Shown here: positions 30,370 to 39,042 of the stretch, piece after piece | Numbering within the stretch: the stretch's first letter is position 1 | Layout: every line of letters begins with the position of its first letter | Assembly (NCBI GenBank): GCA_022801735.1 | Contig: JAAWSW010000002.1 | Location: forward strand, 1 to 42,570 | Length of the DNA: 42,570 nt | Source: Bacilli bacterium | GTDB taxonomy: Bacteria > Bacillota_I > Bacilli_A > RF39 > UBA660 | Direction of reading: 5' to 3' | Made by a program: the position numbers and the translations under genes | The notes under the pieces: generated by a model | The model's database searches: none | What the model was told of the DNA's origin: nothing | What the model saw: the letters and a program-made list of their open reading frames with translations, nothing else

Positions 30370-31059
30370 ATGTATATATATGGTAAAAATGTGGCTAAAG
30401 AGGCTATCTTAAAGGGTGAAGATATTAAGTGTGCATATGTTTATGAAAATTTTAATGATAAATCTTTACTTAATGAACTTAAAAAAAATAATATTAAAAT
30501 AAATTATGTTGGTAAGTTTGATTTAGATAGATTACAAAAGGGTAATCATCAGGGAATTATTTTGGAGGTTCCTGATTATGAATATGCTTCTTTAGATGAT
30601 GTTTTAGAGGAAAATGTAATTGTGATGTTAGATCATTTGGAGGATCCTCATAATTTAGGTGCAATTATTCGTACTTGTGAGGCTGCAGGAATTAAAAGTA
30701 TAATTATACCTAAAGATAGATCTGTTAAAGTAACTTCGACAGTTATTAAGGTTAGTGTAGGTACTACTGAAAACGTAAAAATTGCGGTGGCTGGTAATTT
30801 GGTTAATACGATAAAGGAACTTAAAAATAAAGGGTATTGGGTAGTTGGTACTGATATGGATGGAACTGATTATCGTGAGATTGATTATAGTGGAAAGACT
30901 GTTTTAGTTATTGGAAGTGAAGGAAAGGGACTTAGTCGTTTAGTGGAAGAAAACTGTGATTTTATTGCTTCTATTCCAATGAGGGGTGAAGTAAATAGTT
31001 TAAATGCTTCTGTGGCTGCTGCACTAGTGATTTATGAGGCGGTAAGACATGAATTATAA
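30370..31059 (+). CDS. rlmB: 23S rRNA (guanosine-2251-2'-O)-methyltransferase
   Basis: 229 residues. The N-terminal substrate domain begins MYIYGKNVAKEAIL; the SPOUT domain has DHLEDPHNLGAIIRTCEAAG (motif 1), VIGSEGKGLSR (motif 2) and SLNASVAAALVIYE (motif 3). It modifies the peptidyl-transferase region of 23S rRNA. Direct adjacency to mrnC and the SigH-like gene copies the B. subtilis yacO region. The ATG follows the mrnC stop codon directly, and the end overlaps the sigma factor gene by 11 nt. Confidence 0.93.
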   Translation: MYIYGKNVAKEAILKGEDIKCAYVYENFNDKSLLNELKKNNIKINYVGKFDLDRLQKGNHQGIILEVPDYEYASLDDVLEENVIVMLDHLEDPHNLGAIIRTCEAAGIKSIIIPKDRSVKVTSTVIKVSVGTTENVKIAVAGNLVNTIKELKNKGYWVVGTDMDGTDYREIDYSGKTVLVIGSEGKGLSRLVEENCDFIASIPMRGEVNSLNASVAAALVIYEAVRHEL

Positions 31060-31675
31060 AGATTTAAATGATTATGAGTTAATTAGTAAAGTGGCAGAGA
31101 GTGAAGAGGCTACAGAACTTTTATTTAAAAAGTATTCTCCACTTATAATTAGAGTGGCGAAAAAGATATATGATGATAATAGTAATTATAATCATAGTGG
31201 TCTTGAACTTGCTGATTTAATTCAGGAAGGGATGATTGGTTTTAGTACAGCGATTAATACTTATAATGAACATAAGGATACTTTATTTTTTACTTATGCT
31301 AAAAAATGTATTGAGTCTAAGATTATAACTTCTGTTGTGGGTGCTAATAGACAAAAACATAGTTTTTTGAATAGTTCGATTTCTATGGAGGCTATTGGTG
31401 AGGATGAGTTTAGTAGTAGACTTGATAAGTTTGTGGGTGACATAAATAGTGATCCTGAACTTATTTTGATTGACATTGAAAATGTTAATGGGTTAGTGGC
31501 AGAACTTATGGGAGAACTTACTGTTTTTGAATCACAAGTTTTTGATTTAAAGAAAAGCGGCTTTACTTATAGGGAAATTGCAGAAGTGTTAGATACTGAA
31601 CCTAAAAAGATTGATAATGCTATTCAAAGAATTAAGGTGAAAATTAAAAATTATTTAAGTAAACATAATGATTAG
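31049..31675 (+). CDS. sigH: RNA polymerase sigma factor, SigH-like
   Basis: 208 residues, close to B. subtilis SigH. Region 2 is seen at LADLIQEGMIGFSTAINTY (core binding) and TYAKKCIESKIITSV (-10 melting), followed by the SigH-like NRQKHSFLNSS. Region 4 is LTVFESQVFDLKKSGFTYREIAEVL, a helix-turn-helix for the -35. The place after mrnC-rlmB is the classical sigH locus. In relatives SigH drives entry to sporulation or competence. No sporulation genes are clear here beyond the SpoVD-like PBP, so the regulon may be reduced. Three SigH-like promoter motifs occur in this window (17095, 22853, 35140). Confidence 0.9.
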   Translation: MNYKDLNDYELISKVAESEEATELLFKKYSPLIIRVAKKIYDDNSNYNHSGLELADLIQEGMIGFSTAINTYNEHKDTLFFTYAKKCIESKIITSVVGANRQKHSFLNSSISMEAIGEDEFSSRLDKFVGDINSDPELILIDIENVNGLVAELMGELTVFESQVFDLKKSGFTYREIAEVLDTEPKKIDNAIQRIKVKIKNYLSKHND

Positions 31676-31695
31676 ACTTTTACAGTCTTTTTTTG
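31674..31695 (+). terminator. Intrinsic terminator after the sigma factor gene
   Basis: AGACT (31674-31678), loop TTTAC, AGTCT (31684-31688), then TTTTTT. The stem is short, so some read-through is likely. Confidence 0.7.
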
Positions 31696-31703
31696 TTACT
31701 TTG

Positions 31704-31764
31704 TTGACAAACTTTTGTTCGTTTTGTATAATTGGGTTATAAGACTTGACATAGATGGTATAAT
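31704..31764 (+). promoter_or_regulatory. Tandem consensus promoter elements before the DUF7666-like gene and uvrA
   Basis: A perfect promoter TTGACA (31704-31709), 17-nt spacer, TATAAT (31727-31732) is followed by a second TTGACA (31746-31751) and a second TATAAT (31759-31764) only 7 nt apart. The second -10 has no well-spaced -35. The first is one of the strongest SigA promoters in the window. Confidence 0.8.
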
Positions 31765-31788
31765 AATTGTTAAAGAAGTGTGATTTAT

Positions 31789-32301
31789 ATGGGAACATTT
31801 AATGGGGAGATATTTGCTTATAAAGTTTTTTATAATGGATTAGTTAATAGATATGGTTATCAATTTGAAACTTTAAGGGAATATAGAGTGAAGGGACAAA
31901 TACAATGGGGAAATCATGGCAATGGTTTTCATATGTGTAGTTATCCTGAGGATTGCTTTCGTTATTTTGATAGATATGATGATATTGTTTTAACTAGGGT
32001 AAGGGGTTTTGGTGATTTATATTCTGTAGATGATGAATACTTTGGTTATTATGATATGTTTGTTTGTGAGGGAATGGAAATTTTAAAAGTATATAGTAGG
32101 GAAGAAGTTATCGATATGATGCTTAAACTGGAGGGAGATAGGCTTGAACGATTTTTAATTACTAATGGACTTTCGATTGCAGAAATAGAAATGTTTAAGG
32201 ATTTATATAAAGATAATGAGGAAATATTAAATTGTATTAGTTATTATCAAGAAGATAAAAAGGATACATTTGTTAAGAGAAGAGGGAAAATAAATGGATA
32301 A
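31789..32301 (+). CDS. DUF7666-like protein of unknown function
   Basis: 170 residues from ATG 31789; a GTG at 31780 overlaps the ribosome binding site AAAGAAGTG and is rejected. The N-terminal half resembles the DUF7666 type (AYKVF..., then GNHGNGFHMCSYPEDCFRYF), a small domain found in phage and accessory genes where the GFHxC-x-P-x-D-C motif is diagnostic. The C-terminal half is helical and charged. The function is unknown. It overlaps uvrA by 8 nt and is led by a strong promoter, so it shares a transcript with the DNA repair gene. Confidence 0.7.
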   Translation: MGTFNGEIFAYKVFYNGLVNRYGYQFETLREYRVKGQIQWGNHGNGFHMCSYPEDCFRYFDRYDDIVLTRVRGFGDLYSVDDEYFGYYDMFVCEGMEILKVYSREEVIDMMLKLEGDRLERFLITNGLSIAEIEMFKDLYKDNEEILNCISYYQEDKKDTFVKRRGKING

Positions 32302-35107
32302 TATTATAGTAAAAGGCGCTAGAGAAAATAATTTAAAAAATGTAGATATTACTTTACCTAAAAATAAGTTGATTGTTATGACTGGTGTTAGTGGAAGTGG
32401 TAAAAGTTCTTTGGCATTTGATACGATATATGCAGAAGGTCAAAGAAGATATGTTGAGAGCTTAAGTGCTTATGCTAGACAGTTTTTAGGTGGTAGTGAA
32501 AAGCCTTTAGTTGATAGTATTGAAGGGCTTAGTCCATCGATTAGTATTGATCAAAAGACTACTCATAAGAATCCTCGTAGTACAGTTGGGACGGTAACTG
32601 AAATATATGATTATTTAAGGTTATTGTATGCCCGTATTGGAGTTCCTTATTGTCCTAATCATAATATACCTATTTCATCACAGAGTATTGAGGAAATGGT
32701 TAATGATGTTTTGAATTTAGAAAATGGCACAAAAATTAGAGTTTTAAGTCCAGTTGCTTCTTTGGAAAAGGGAACACATAAAGATTTACTTGATAATCTT
32801 AGGAAAGATGGATATGTTAGAGTTGTTATTGATAATGAGGATTATGATTTATCTGAAGAAATAGTTTTAGAGAAGAATAAGAAACATTCTATTGAAGTTA
32901 TTATTGATAGATTAATTATTAAAGATGAAATTAGAAGCCGTTTATATGAAGCGATGGAAATGGCAGTTAAACTTGGTAAGGGTAAGGTTTTAATTGATGT
33001 TATAGGTGGCGAAAAGATTTTAATGAGTGAAACATATGCTTGCCCAGAATGTGATTTTTCGTTACCTGAACTTGAACCTAGGATGTTTTCTTTTAATGCA
33101 CCATATGGGGCTTGTCCCGATTGTAAGGGACTTGGAATTAAGTATAAAATAGATGAGGATTTAGTTATTCCTGATAAGAGTTTAAGTATTAGTGAAGGTG
33201 CAATTAAAGTTATTAATAGTGACGATGATAATAATATTATGTTTACTAATTTACAAACTGCATGTGTGTATTATGGTATTGATATAGATAAACCTATTAG
33301 TAAATTAACTAGGAAAGAACTTAATATTGTTTTATATGGTACTGATGATATTTTAACTTTTAATTATGTTTCTAAGAGTGGTAATACTAGAACTTCTAAA
33401 GGTGTTTATGAAGGGATTATTACTAATTTGGAACGTAGATACATGGAAACTAAAAGTACTTGGATTCGTGAGTGGATTGAAAATTACATGACTGAACTTG
33501 TTTGTCCGAGGTGTAATGGGGCTAGACTTAATGAAAGTGTTTTATCTGTTTTAGTTGGTAAGAAGAATATTTTTGAACTTACACAAATGAGTATTAAGGA
33601 TATTATGGTATTTTTTGATAAATTAAAACTTAATAAGCAAGAAATGGAAATATCTGAACTTATTATTAAAGAGATTAAATCTAGACTTGAATTTTTAATT
33701 AATGTTGGTCTTGAATATTTAACTTTATCACGTGAGGCTGGAACCTTATCAGGTGGGGAGGCACAGCGTATTAGACTTGCTACTCAAATTGGTTCTAGAT
33801 TAACAGGTGTTTTATATGTGCTTGATGAACCATCTATTGGACTTCATCAAAGGGATAATCAAAGACTTATTAATTCGCTTAAAGAAATGCGTGATTTAGG
33901 TAATACTTTAATTGTTGTCGAACATGATACTGATACGATGCTTGAGGCTGATTATTTAGTTGATATTGGACCTAAGGCTGGTGTCCATGGTGGTAGAATT
34001 GTTGCAGAAGGTACGCCTTCGGAGGTAATGAAAAATCCAGATAGTTTAACTGGTAAGTATTTAACTGGTGAGGAAAAAATTGAGGTACCTTTAAAAAGAA
34101 GAAAAGGTAATAAAAAGTATTTAGAAATTAAAGGCGCGAGTGAAAATAATTTACAAAATGTAAATGTTAAATTCCCACTTGGTAAGTTTATTTGTGTTAC
34201 TGGGGTTAGTGGAAGTGGTAAAAGTACTTTAGTTAATGAAATTTTATATAAGGCAGTATCTAATAATTTGTATAGAACTAAAGTGAAGCCAGGTAAGTTT
34301 AAGTCAATTAAAGGCCTTGAGAACATTGATAAAGTAGTAGATATTTCGCAATCTCCAATTGGAAGAACACCTAGAAGTAATCCTGCAACTTATACTGGTG
34401 TATTTGATGATATTCGTGATGTTTTTGCGGAAACTAAAGAATCTAAAATGAGAGGTTATGACAAGGGTAGATTTTCATTTAATGTTAAAGGTGGAAGATG
34501 TGAAGCGTGCTGGGGTGATGGTGTTAAGAAAATTGAAATGCATTTTTTACCTGATGTTTATGTTCCTTGTGAGGTTTGTCATGGTACTCGTTATAATACT
34601 GAAACATTACAAATTAAATATAAGGGAAAAAATATTTATGATGTTTTAGAAATGACAGTCGAAGAGGCTTTAGAGTTTTTTGAAAATATTCCAAAGGTAA
34701 AAAATAAATTACAAGTACTTATGGATGTTGGGCTTTCTTATATTAAATTGGGTCAAAGTGCGCCTACTTTATCTGGTGGTGAAGCGGCTAGAGTTAAACT
34801 TGCTAAAGAACTTCAGAAAAAACCAACTGGTAAGAGTTTATTTATTTTAGATGAACCAACTACTGGACTTCATAGTGATGATATTAAAAAGTTATTAGTT
34901 ATTTTAGATAGAATTGCCAGCAATGGTGATACTGTTTTAGTTATTGAACATAATTTAGATGTTATTAAAGTAGCAGATCATATTATTGATTTGGGTCCTG
35001 AAGGTGGGGACAGGGGTGGAACTATTGTGTATAGTGGTACACCAGAAGAACTAGTTAATGTAGATGAAAGTTATACTGGTAAATTTTTAAAACCTTATTT
35101 AAAATGA
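32294..35107 (+). CDS. uvrA: UvrABC excinuclease subunit A
   Basis: Recognises bulky DNA damage and loads UvrB. 937 residues, full length. First ATPase: Walker A GVSGSGKSS with Lys37, signature LSGGEAQRIRLA, Walker B VLYVLDEPSIGL. Zinc module CPECDF...CPDCKGLG. Second ATPase: GVSGSGKST with Lys643, zinc finger GRCEACWGDG...CEVCHGTR, LSGGEAARVKLA and LFILDEPTTGL. uvrB does not adjoin it. It is translated from within the end of the DUF7666-like gene and ends in a clear terminator. Confidence 0.98.
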   Translation: MDNIIVKGARENNLKNVDITLPKNKLIVMTGVSGSGKSSLAFDTIYAEGQRRYVESLSAYARQFLGGSEKPLVDSIEGLSPSISIDQKTTHKNPRSTVGTVTEIYDYLRLLYARIGVPYCPNHNIPISSQSIEEMVNDVLNLENGTKIRVLSPVASLEKGTHKDLLDNLRKDGYVRVVIDNEDYDLSEEIVLEKNKKHSIEVIIDRLIIKDEIRSRLYEAMEMAVKLGKGKVLIDVIGGEKILMSETYACPECDFSLPELEPRMFSFNAPYGACPDCKGLGIKYKIDEDLVIPDKSLSISEGAIKVINSDDDNNIMFTNLQTACVYYGIDIDKPISKLTRKELNIVLYGTDDILTFNYVSKSGNTRTSKGVYEGIITNLERRYMETKSTWIREWIENYMTELVCPRCNGARLNESVLSVLVGKKNIFELTQMSIKDIMVFFDKLKLNKQEMEISELIIKEIKSRLEFLINVGLEYLTLSREAGTLSGGEAQRIRLATQIGSRLTGVLYVLDEPSIGLHQRDNQRLINSLKEMRDLGNTLIVVEHDTDTMLEADYLVDIGPKAGVHGGRIVAEGTPSEVMKNPDSLTGKYLTGEEKIEVPLKRRKGNKKYLEIKGASENNLQNVNVKFPLGKFICVTGVSGSGKSTLVNEILYKAVSNNLYRTKVKPGKFKSIKGLENIDKVVDISQSPIGRTPRSNPATYTGVFDDIRDVFAETKESKMRGYDKGRFSFNVKGGRCEACWGDGVKKIEMHFLPDVYVPCEVCHGTRYNTETLQIKYKGKNIYDVLEMTVEEALEFFENIPKVKNKLQVLMDVGLSYIKLGQSAPTLSGGEAARVKLAKELQKKPTGKSLFILDEPTTGLHSDDIKKLLVILDRIASNGDTVLVIEHNLDVIKVADHIIDLGPEGGDRGGTIVYSGTPEELVNVDESYTGKFLKPYLK

Positions 35108-35131
35108 TATTCGGTTTGAATATCTTTTTTT
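35106..35131 (+). terminator. Intrinsic terminator of uvrA
   Basis: GATATTC (35106-35112), loop GGTTT, GAATATC (35118-35124), then TTTTTTT. The stem begins within the stop codon. Confidence 0.88.
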
Positions 35132-35139
35132 ATTTTTAG

Positions 35140-35169
35140 GCAGGAATTTGATAGGTGAAAATTGTATAT
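35140..35169 (+). promoter_or_regulatory. SigH-like promoter motif, copy 2 (upstream of the D,D-carboxypeptidase)
   Basis: GCAGGAATT (35140-35148), a 12-nt spacer and ATTGTATAT (35161-35169), nearly the same as at 17095. A separate extended -10 (TGTTATACT, 35245-35252... TATACT 35247-35252) lies 20 nt before the start codon, so the gene may have two promoters. Confidence 0.5.
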
Positions 35170-35271
35170 TATTGATAATAAATAGTATATTTGTTAAAAA
35201 ATGTAAAAAAATATTTTATTTCTAAGGAAACAATAAGAACCTATGTTATACTTAAAGTAGTGGTGAATTGT

Positions 35272-36447
35272 ATGAAAAAATTACTGTTATTAATTACTTT
35301 ATCTTTTATTTGTATTAATGTTAGTGCGTTAGAGTTAAATATTAGTTCTGATAATGTAGTTATGTATAACATGAAAGATAACAAGGTATTATATGAAAAA
35401 AATAGTAATGAAAAGGTACAAATTGCTAGTCTTACTAAGATAATGACAGCGATTGTTACTTTAGATACTATTAAGGATTTAAACAATAGAATTACTTTAA
35501 CTAGTGATGATTTTAAAAATATTATTAAGGAAAATTTAGTTAGTGCAGGTTTTAAAAGAGGTCAAACTGTTACTTATTTGGATTTATTATACGGTTTACT
35601 ATTGCCTTCTGGTGCCGATGCTGCTAATGCTTTAACTAGAACAGTTGATGATAATTTTATTGACTTAATGAATGATAAGGCTAAGGAACTTGGTATGGAT
35701 AATACCCATTTTTCTAATTCGATTGGTTTAGATAGTAAGAATAATTATTCAACGGTAAATGATGTTTATAAGATGTTTAGTTATGCTTTAAAAAACGAAC
35801 AGTTTAGAAAAATTATTACTACTTCTAAGTATACAATGTCTGATGGTTCATTTACTGTTAGAAGTACAGTGAAAAACAATAAATTAGTAGGATCTTATTT
35901 ACTTGGTGGTAAAACTGGGACTACTGATGGAGCAGGGCTATGTTTGGCTTCACTTGCGTCTTTTGATGATTCAGAGTTTATTTTAATAACAACTGGGGCA
36001 CCATATGATAAGAAGGGAAAACATAATTTAGAAGATGCGAAAGTAATTTATGAATATTTTAAAGATAATTATGATTATCAAACTATAGTTAGTAAAGGTG
36101 ATATTATATTGTCTTTGGCTACTAAATATTTAAAGGAAGATAAAATAGATTTTTATGTTTCTAATGATATAGTTACTTATTTACCTAATAATTTAGATAA
36201 GAAGAAAATAACCTATAAATATGATGGTATTAAGATTGTTGATTCTAGTATGAAAAAGGGTGACAAGTTAGGTAAGGTTAAAATTTATTATGATGGAAAC
36301 AAAATAGATAGTGTTGATATTATAATGAAAGAAACGCCTAAATTTTCAATTTTAAAATTTATATGTGTTCATAAAGTAAGTTTTATTTTAGGAATATTAA
36401 CTTTATTGATAATTTTATTATTTGTTGTTAAAAAGAAAAGGAAGTGA
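35272..36447 (+). CDS. D-alanyl-D-alanine carboxypeptidase (PBP5/DacF-like)
   Basis: Trims the terminal D-Ala of wall peptides and so limits cross-linking. 391 residues from ATG 35272, chosen because GGTG precedes it and because it yields a clean signal peptide (MKKLLLLITLSFICINVSA); 27 further in-frame codons upstream overlap the promoter. The serine enzyme motifs are Ser53-x-x-Lys56 in ASLTKIM, SGA(D) at 113 in LPSGADAAN in place of the common SGN, and KTG in LGGKTGTT. A C-terminal hydrophobic helix (ILGILTLLIILLFVV) and basic tail anchor it in the membrane. It is followed by YqeG after 3 nt. Control by both SigA and a SigH-like factor is possible. Confidence 0.93.
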   Translation: MKKLLLLITLSFICINVSALELNISSDNVVMYNMKDNKVLYEKNSNEKVQIASLTKIMTAIVTLDTIKDLNNRITLTSDDFKNIIKENLVSAGFKRGQTVTYLDLLYGLLLPSGADAANALTRTVDDNFIDLMNDKAKELGMDNTHFSNSIGLDSKNNYSTVNDVYKMFSYALKNEQFRKIITTSKYTMSDGSFTVRSTVKNNKLVGSYLLGGKTGTTDGAGLCLASLASFDDSEFILITTGAPYDKKGKHNLEDAKVIYEYFKDNYDYQTIVSKGDIILSLATKYLKEDKIDFYVSNDIVTYLPNNLDKKKITYKYDGIKIVDSSMKKGDKLGKVKIYYDGNKIDSVDIIMKETPKFSILKFICVHKVSFILGILTLLIILLFVVKKKRK

Positions 36448-36450
36448 GTT

Positions 36451-37050
36451 ATGTCTAAGAATATAGAAATGATTAAGAGTTTTATTAAGGTAATGGCTGG
36501 TAATGAGAAAGAAATTTCTTTGATATTACCTGATATGTATGCGAAAGATGTATATAGTATTGATTATGATTATTTGAAAGATAATGGTTATGATAATTTG
36601 ATTTTTGATATTGATAATACTATATTACCAGTTAATGATATGGTAGTTCCTTTAGAACTTATTGATTTTTTTGGTGATTTAAAGAATAATGGTTTTAACA
36701 TTTGTATTGTATCTAATAATGGTCAAGAAAGAGTTTTACCTGTTGCTGAAAAATTAGATGTAAGTTGTTTATTTATGGCTGGTAAACCTAAAAAGTCTGC
36801 TTTTGATAAGGCTTTAATGGTTATGAATTCAAAAACGGGTGATACGGTAATGATTGGGGATCAGATGCTTAGTGATATTAAAGGCGCAAATCAATATTTT
36901 CTTTATAGTATTTTAGTTGATCCTGTTAGTGATTATTACGATTTTAAAACTGGAACTAGTAGAGTTCTTCAAAATATAATGATTAAAAAATTAAGTAAAT
37001 TAAATAAATTTAGACAGTGTGATTATTATAAAAATGGGAAGGAGAAATAA
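36451..37050 (+). CDS. YqeG-family HAD phosphatase
   Basis: 199 residues. HAD motifs: nucleophile Asp in IFDIDNTIL (DxDxT), Ser/Asn in IVSNNGQER, Lys in MAGKPKKSAF, and GDQMLSDIKGAN for metal binding. The YqeG family (HAD IIIA) is related to phosphatidylglycerophosphatase-type enzymes in some lineages, though the bacterial role is not fully fixed. It lies between a cell-wall carboxypeptidase and deoD in a run of closely spaced genes; deoD starts 1 nt after its stop codon. Confidence 0.9.
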   Translation: MSKNIEMIKSFIKVMAGNEKEISLILPDMYAKDVYSIDYDYLKDNGYDNLIFDIDNTILPVNDMVVPLELIDFFGDLKNNGFNICIVSNNGQERVLPVAEKLDVSCLFMAGKPKKSAFDKALMVMNSKTGDTVMIGDQMLSDIKGANQYFLYSILVDPVSDYYDFKTGTSRVLQNIMIKKLSKLNKFRQCDYYKNGKEK

Positions 37051-37051
37051 T

Positions 37052-37759
37052 ATGACACCACATAATGAAGCAAAAAAAGGGGAGATTGCTAAAATAGTAT
37101 TAATGCCAGGTGATCCGATGAGGGCTAAATATATTGCGGAAAAGTATTTAGAAGATGTAAAATTAGTAAATACTATTAGGGCAATGTATGCATATACTGG
37201 AACTTATAGGGGAAAAGAAGTTACTGTTATGGGGCATGGTATGGGTATGGCTAGTATTGGTATTTATGCATATGAGTTGTATAAGTTTTATGATGTAGAG
37301 GAAATTATTAGAATTGGTACTTCTGGTACTCATAATAAGGATATTAAATTACTTGATGTAATACTTGCTGATAGAGCGTATAGTTTAAGTAAATTTGCTT
37401 TACAGTTTAATGATGATGATGTGATGGTTGTTCCTGCCACATCGGATTTAAATGAACGTATTTTAAATGTGGCTAATAGTAAGAATATTGATATTAAATG
37501 CGGACAAATTGTTTCTTCTGATGTTTTTGATGTTTATGTTGATAAAGAAAAGTTTTTAAAACATATGCCTAAAGATGAGTATTTAGCAGTTGAAATGGAG
37601 GCTTATGCATTATTTTATTTAGCAGGTCTTTTAAATAAAAAGGCAGCATGTTTACTTACTGTTGTTGATTCAATGTATGATAAGACAGAAGTGTCTGCTA
37701 AAGACCGTGAAACTTCTTTAGATAAAATGATTGAACTTGCGCTTGATTCTATAAAATAA
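37052..37759 (+). CDS. deoD: Purine-nucleoside phosphorylase, DeoD type
   Basis: Cleaves purine nucleosides to base and ribose-1-phosphate (salvage). 235 residues from ATG 37052, with AAGGAG upstream; the longer frame from 37019 runs into yqeG. Motifs: MTPHNEAKKGEIAKIVLMPGDPMRAK (split here as MTPHNEA and VLMPGDPMRAKYIA), GHGMGMASIG, RIGTSGTH, and the C-terminal VEMEAYALFY with LLTVVDS. The family is a homohexamer with a phosphate site at Gly/Arg of PGDPMR. Confidence 0.95.
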   Translation: MTPHNEAKKGEIAKIVLMPGDPMRAKYIAEKYLEDVKLVNTIRAMYAYTGTYRGKEVTVMGHGMGMASIGIYAYELYKFYDVEEIIRIGTSGTHNKDIKLLDVILADRAYSLSKFALQFNDDDVMVVPATSDLNERILNVANSKNIDIKCGQIVSSDVFDVYVDKEKFLKHMPKDEYLAVEMEAYALFYLAGLLNKKAACLLTVVDSMYDKTEVSAKDRETSLDKMIELALDSIK

Positions 37760-37793
37760 TAAAAATGGTTAATAATAAAGAAGGAGGGATATT

Positions 37794-39041
37794 ATGGATT
37801 ATATAAAAAAAGAAATGGGTAATTATAATTTATATTTTATAAAGACTACAAAATTTAAAACTATTAATTTGTTTGTAAATTTAAAAAGACAAAGTACAAA
37901 AGAGGATGAAGTTTATTGTTCTATTCTTAGGCGTTTACTTACTTATGCAACTGATGATTATCATACAATTGATGAGTTAAGTCGTGCTGGTATGGCATTA
38001 TATGGTCCTTCTGTTAGATTCACTGTTCCAAGATTTGGGATGGATAGAAGTTTTATTTTAAATTCTTCTTTTGTTAATGAAAAATATACTGAGGAAGGAA
38101 TGAATGAAAAGTCTATTAATTATGTGCTATCTCATTTGTGGAATCCTTATATAGTTGATGGAGCGTTTGATGAAGAAATTTTTAGTTTATGTGTTCATGA
38201 ATATGTTGAAAAGATGCGTAATATTAAAGATGATCCAGAGGGATATGCTGCTGAACGTATTTGGGAGGAAATGGATATTTACCCAATTGGTGAATTGAAT
38301 TTTAGTGAATGTGCTGATTTTGCACTTACTTTAACTAAGGAAGATTTATATGAATATTATTTATCTTTATTTGAAAAGGATTGTTTAGATATTTTTGTTA
38401 CTGGTGATTTTGATTATGATGAAATGACTAGAATTATTGAAGAAAATGTAAAGGGTAATTTTAATCCTAGTTATAAAAGCCGTGAGATTAAACAAAGACC
38501 TAGAAAAGAAAAAAAGATAATTGATTATTCTGATACTGAACAAAGTAAACTATCTATTGGTCTTAGATATGTTGATTTGACTGAATTTGAACGTAAATAT
38601 GTTTCTCTTGTCTATAATAGTGTTTTAGGTGGTGGATGGAATTCTAAATTAAATATGGTTGTTAGGGAAGAAAATTCTTTGTGTTATTACATTTATGCTC
38701 AAAGAAAAATTCCGTTTAATATATCAATTATTAATTCTGGTATTGATAAAAATGATGTTGATAAGGCTATTGAACTTATAAGGCAGCAAATGGAACTTAT
38801 GAAAATAGACGTTAGTGAATCCGATATTCAAAGAGTAAAGGATACTTATAATAATGCTTTAACGCAAATAGAAGATAATCAAGGGTCTATTACTGATAAT
38901 GTTGTTTCAGAAGTTTTGGCAGATACTGATAGTATTGAAGAAAGAAGAATTAACATGAATAAGGTAACTTGCGAGGATGTTATGAATATGGCTAGTAAGG
39001 TTTACTTGGATACTATTTATTTACTTAAAGGTGGTGAGTAA
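37794..39041 (+). CDS. M16-family peptidase-like protein, YmfF type (inactive partner)
   Basis: 415 residues with the M16 (insulinase) fold pattern but without the HxxEH zinc motif: the equivalent early region reads YCSILRRLLTY. The pair with the next gene mirrors B. subtilis ymfF-ymfH, where one partner keeps the zinc site. LGGGWNSKLNMVVREENSLCYY near residue 285 is the conserved C-terminal R/Y motif of the fold. GAAGGAGGG gives a strong start. Likely function: structural half of a heterodimeric peptidase or processing factor; the substrate is unknown. Confidence 0.88.
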   Translation: MDYIKKEMGNYNLYFIKTTKFKTINLFVNLKRQSTKEDEVYCSILRRLLTYATDDYHTIDELSRAGMALYGPSVRFTVPRFGMDRSFILNSSFVNEKYTEEGMNEKSINYVLSHLWNPYIVDGAFDEEIFSLCVHEYVEKMRNIKDDPEGYAAERIWEEMDIYPIGELNFSECADFALTLTKEDLYEYYLSLFEKDCLDIFVTGDFDYDEMTRIIEENVKGNFNPSYKSREIKQRPRKEKKIIDYSDTEQSKLSIGLRYVDLTEFERKYVSLVYNSVLGGGWNSKLNMVVREENSLCYYIYAQRKIPFNISIINSGIDKNDVDKAIELIRQQMELMKIDVSESDIQRVKDTYNNALTQIEDNQGSITDNVVSEVLADTDSIEERRINMNKVTCEDVMNMASKVYLDTIYLLKGGE

Positions 39042-39042
39042 T

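Noticed and set aside
35191..35271. A longer start for the D,D-carboxypeptidase
   Set aside because: It would hide the signal peptide behind 27 residues and overlap an extended -10 element.
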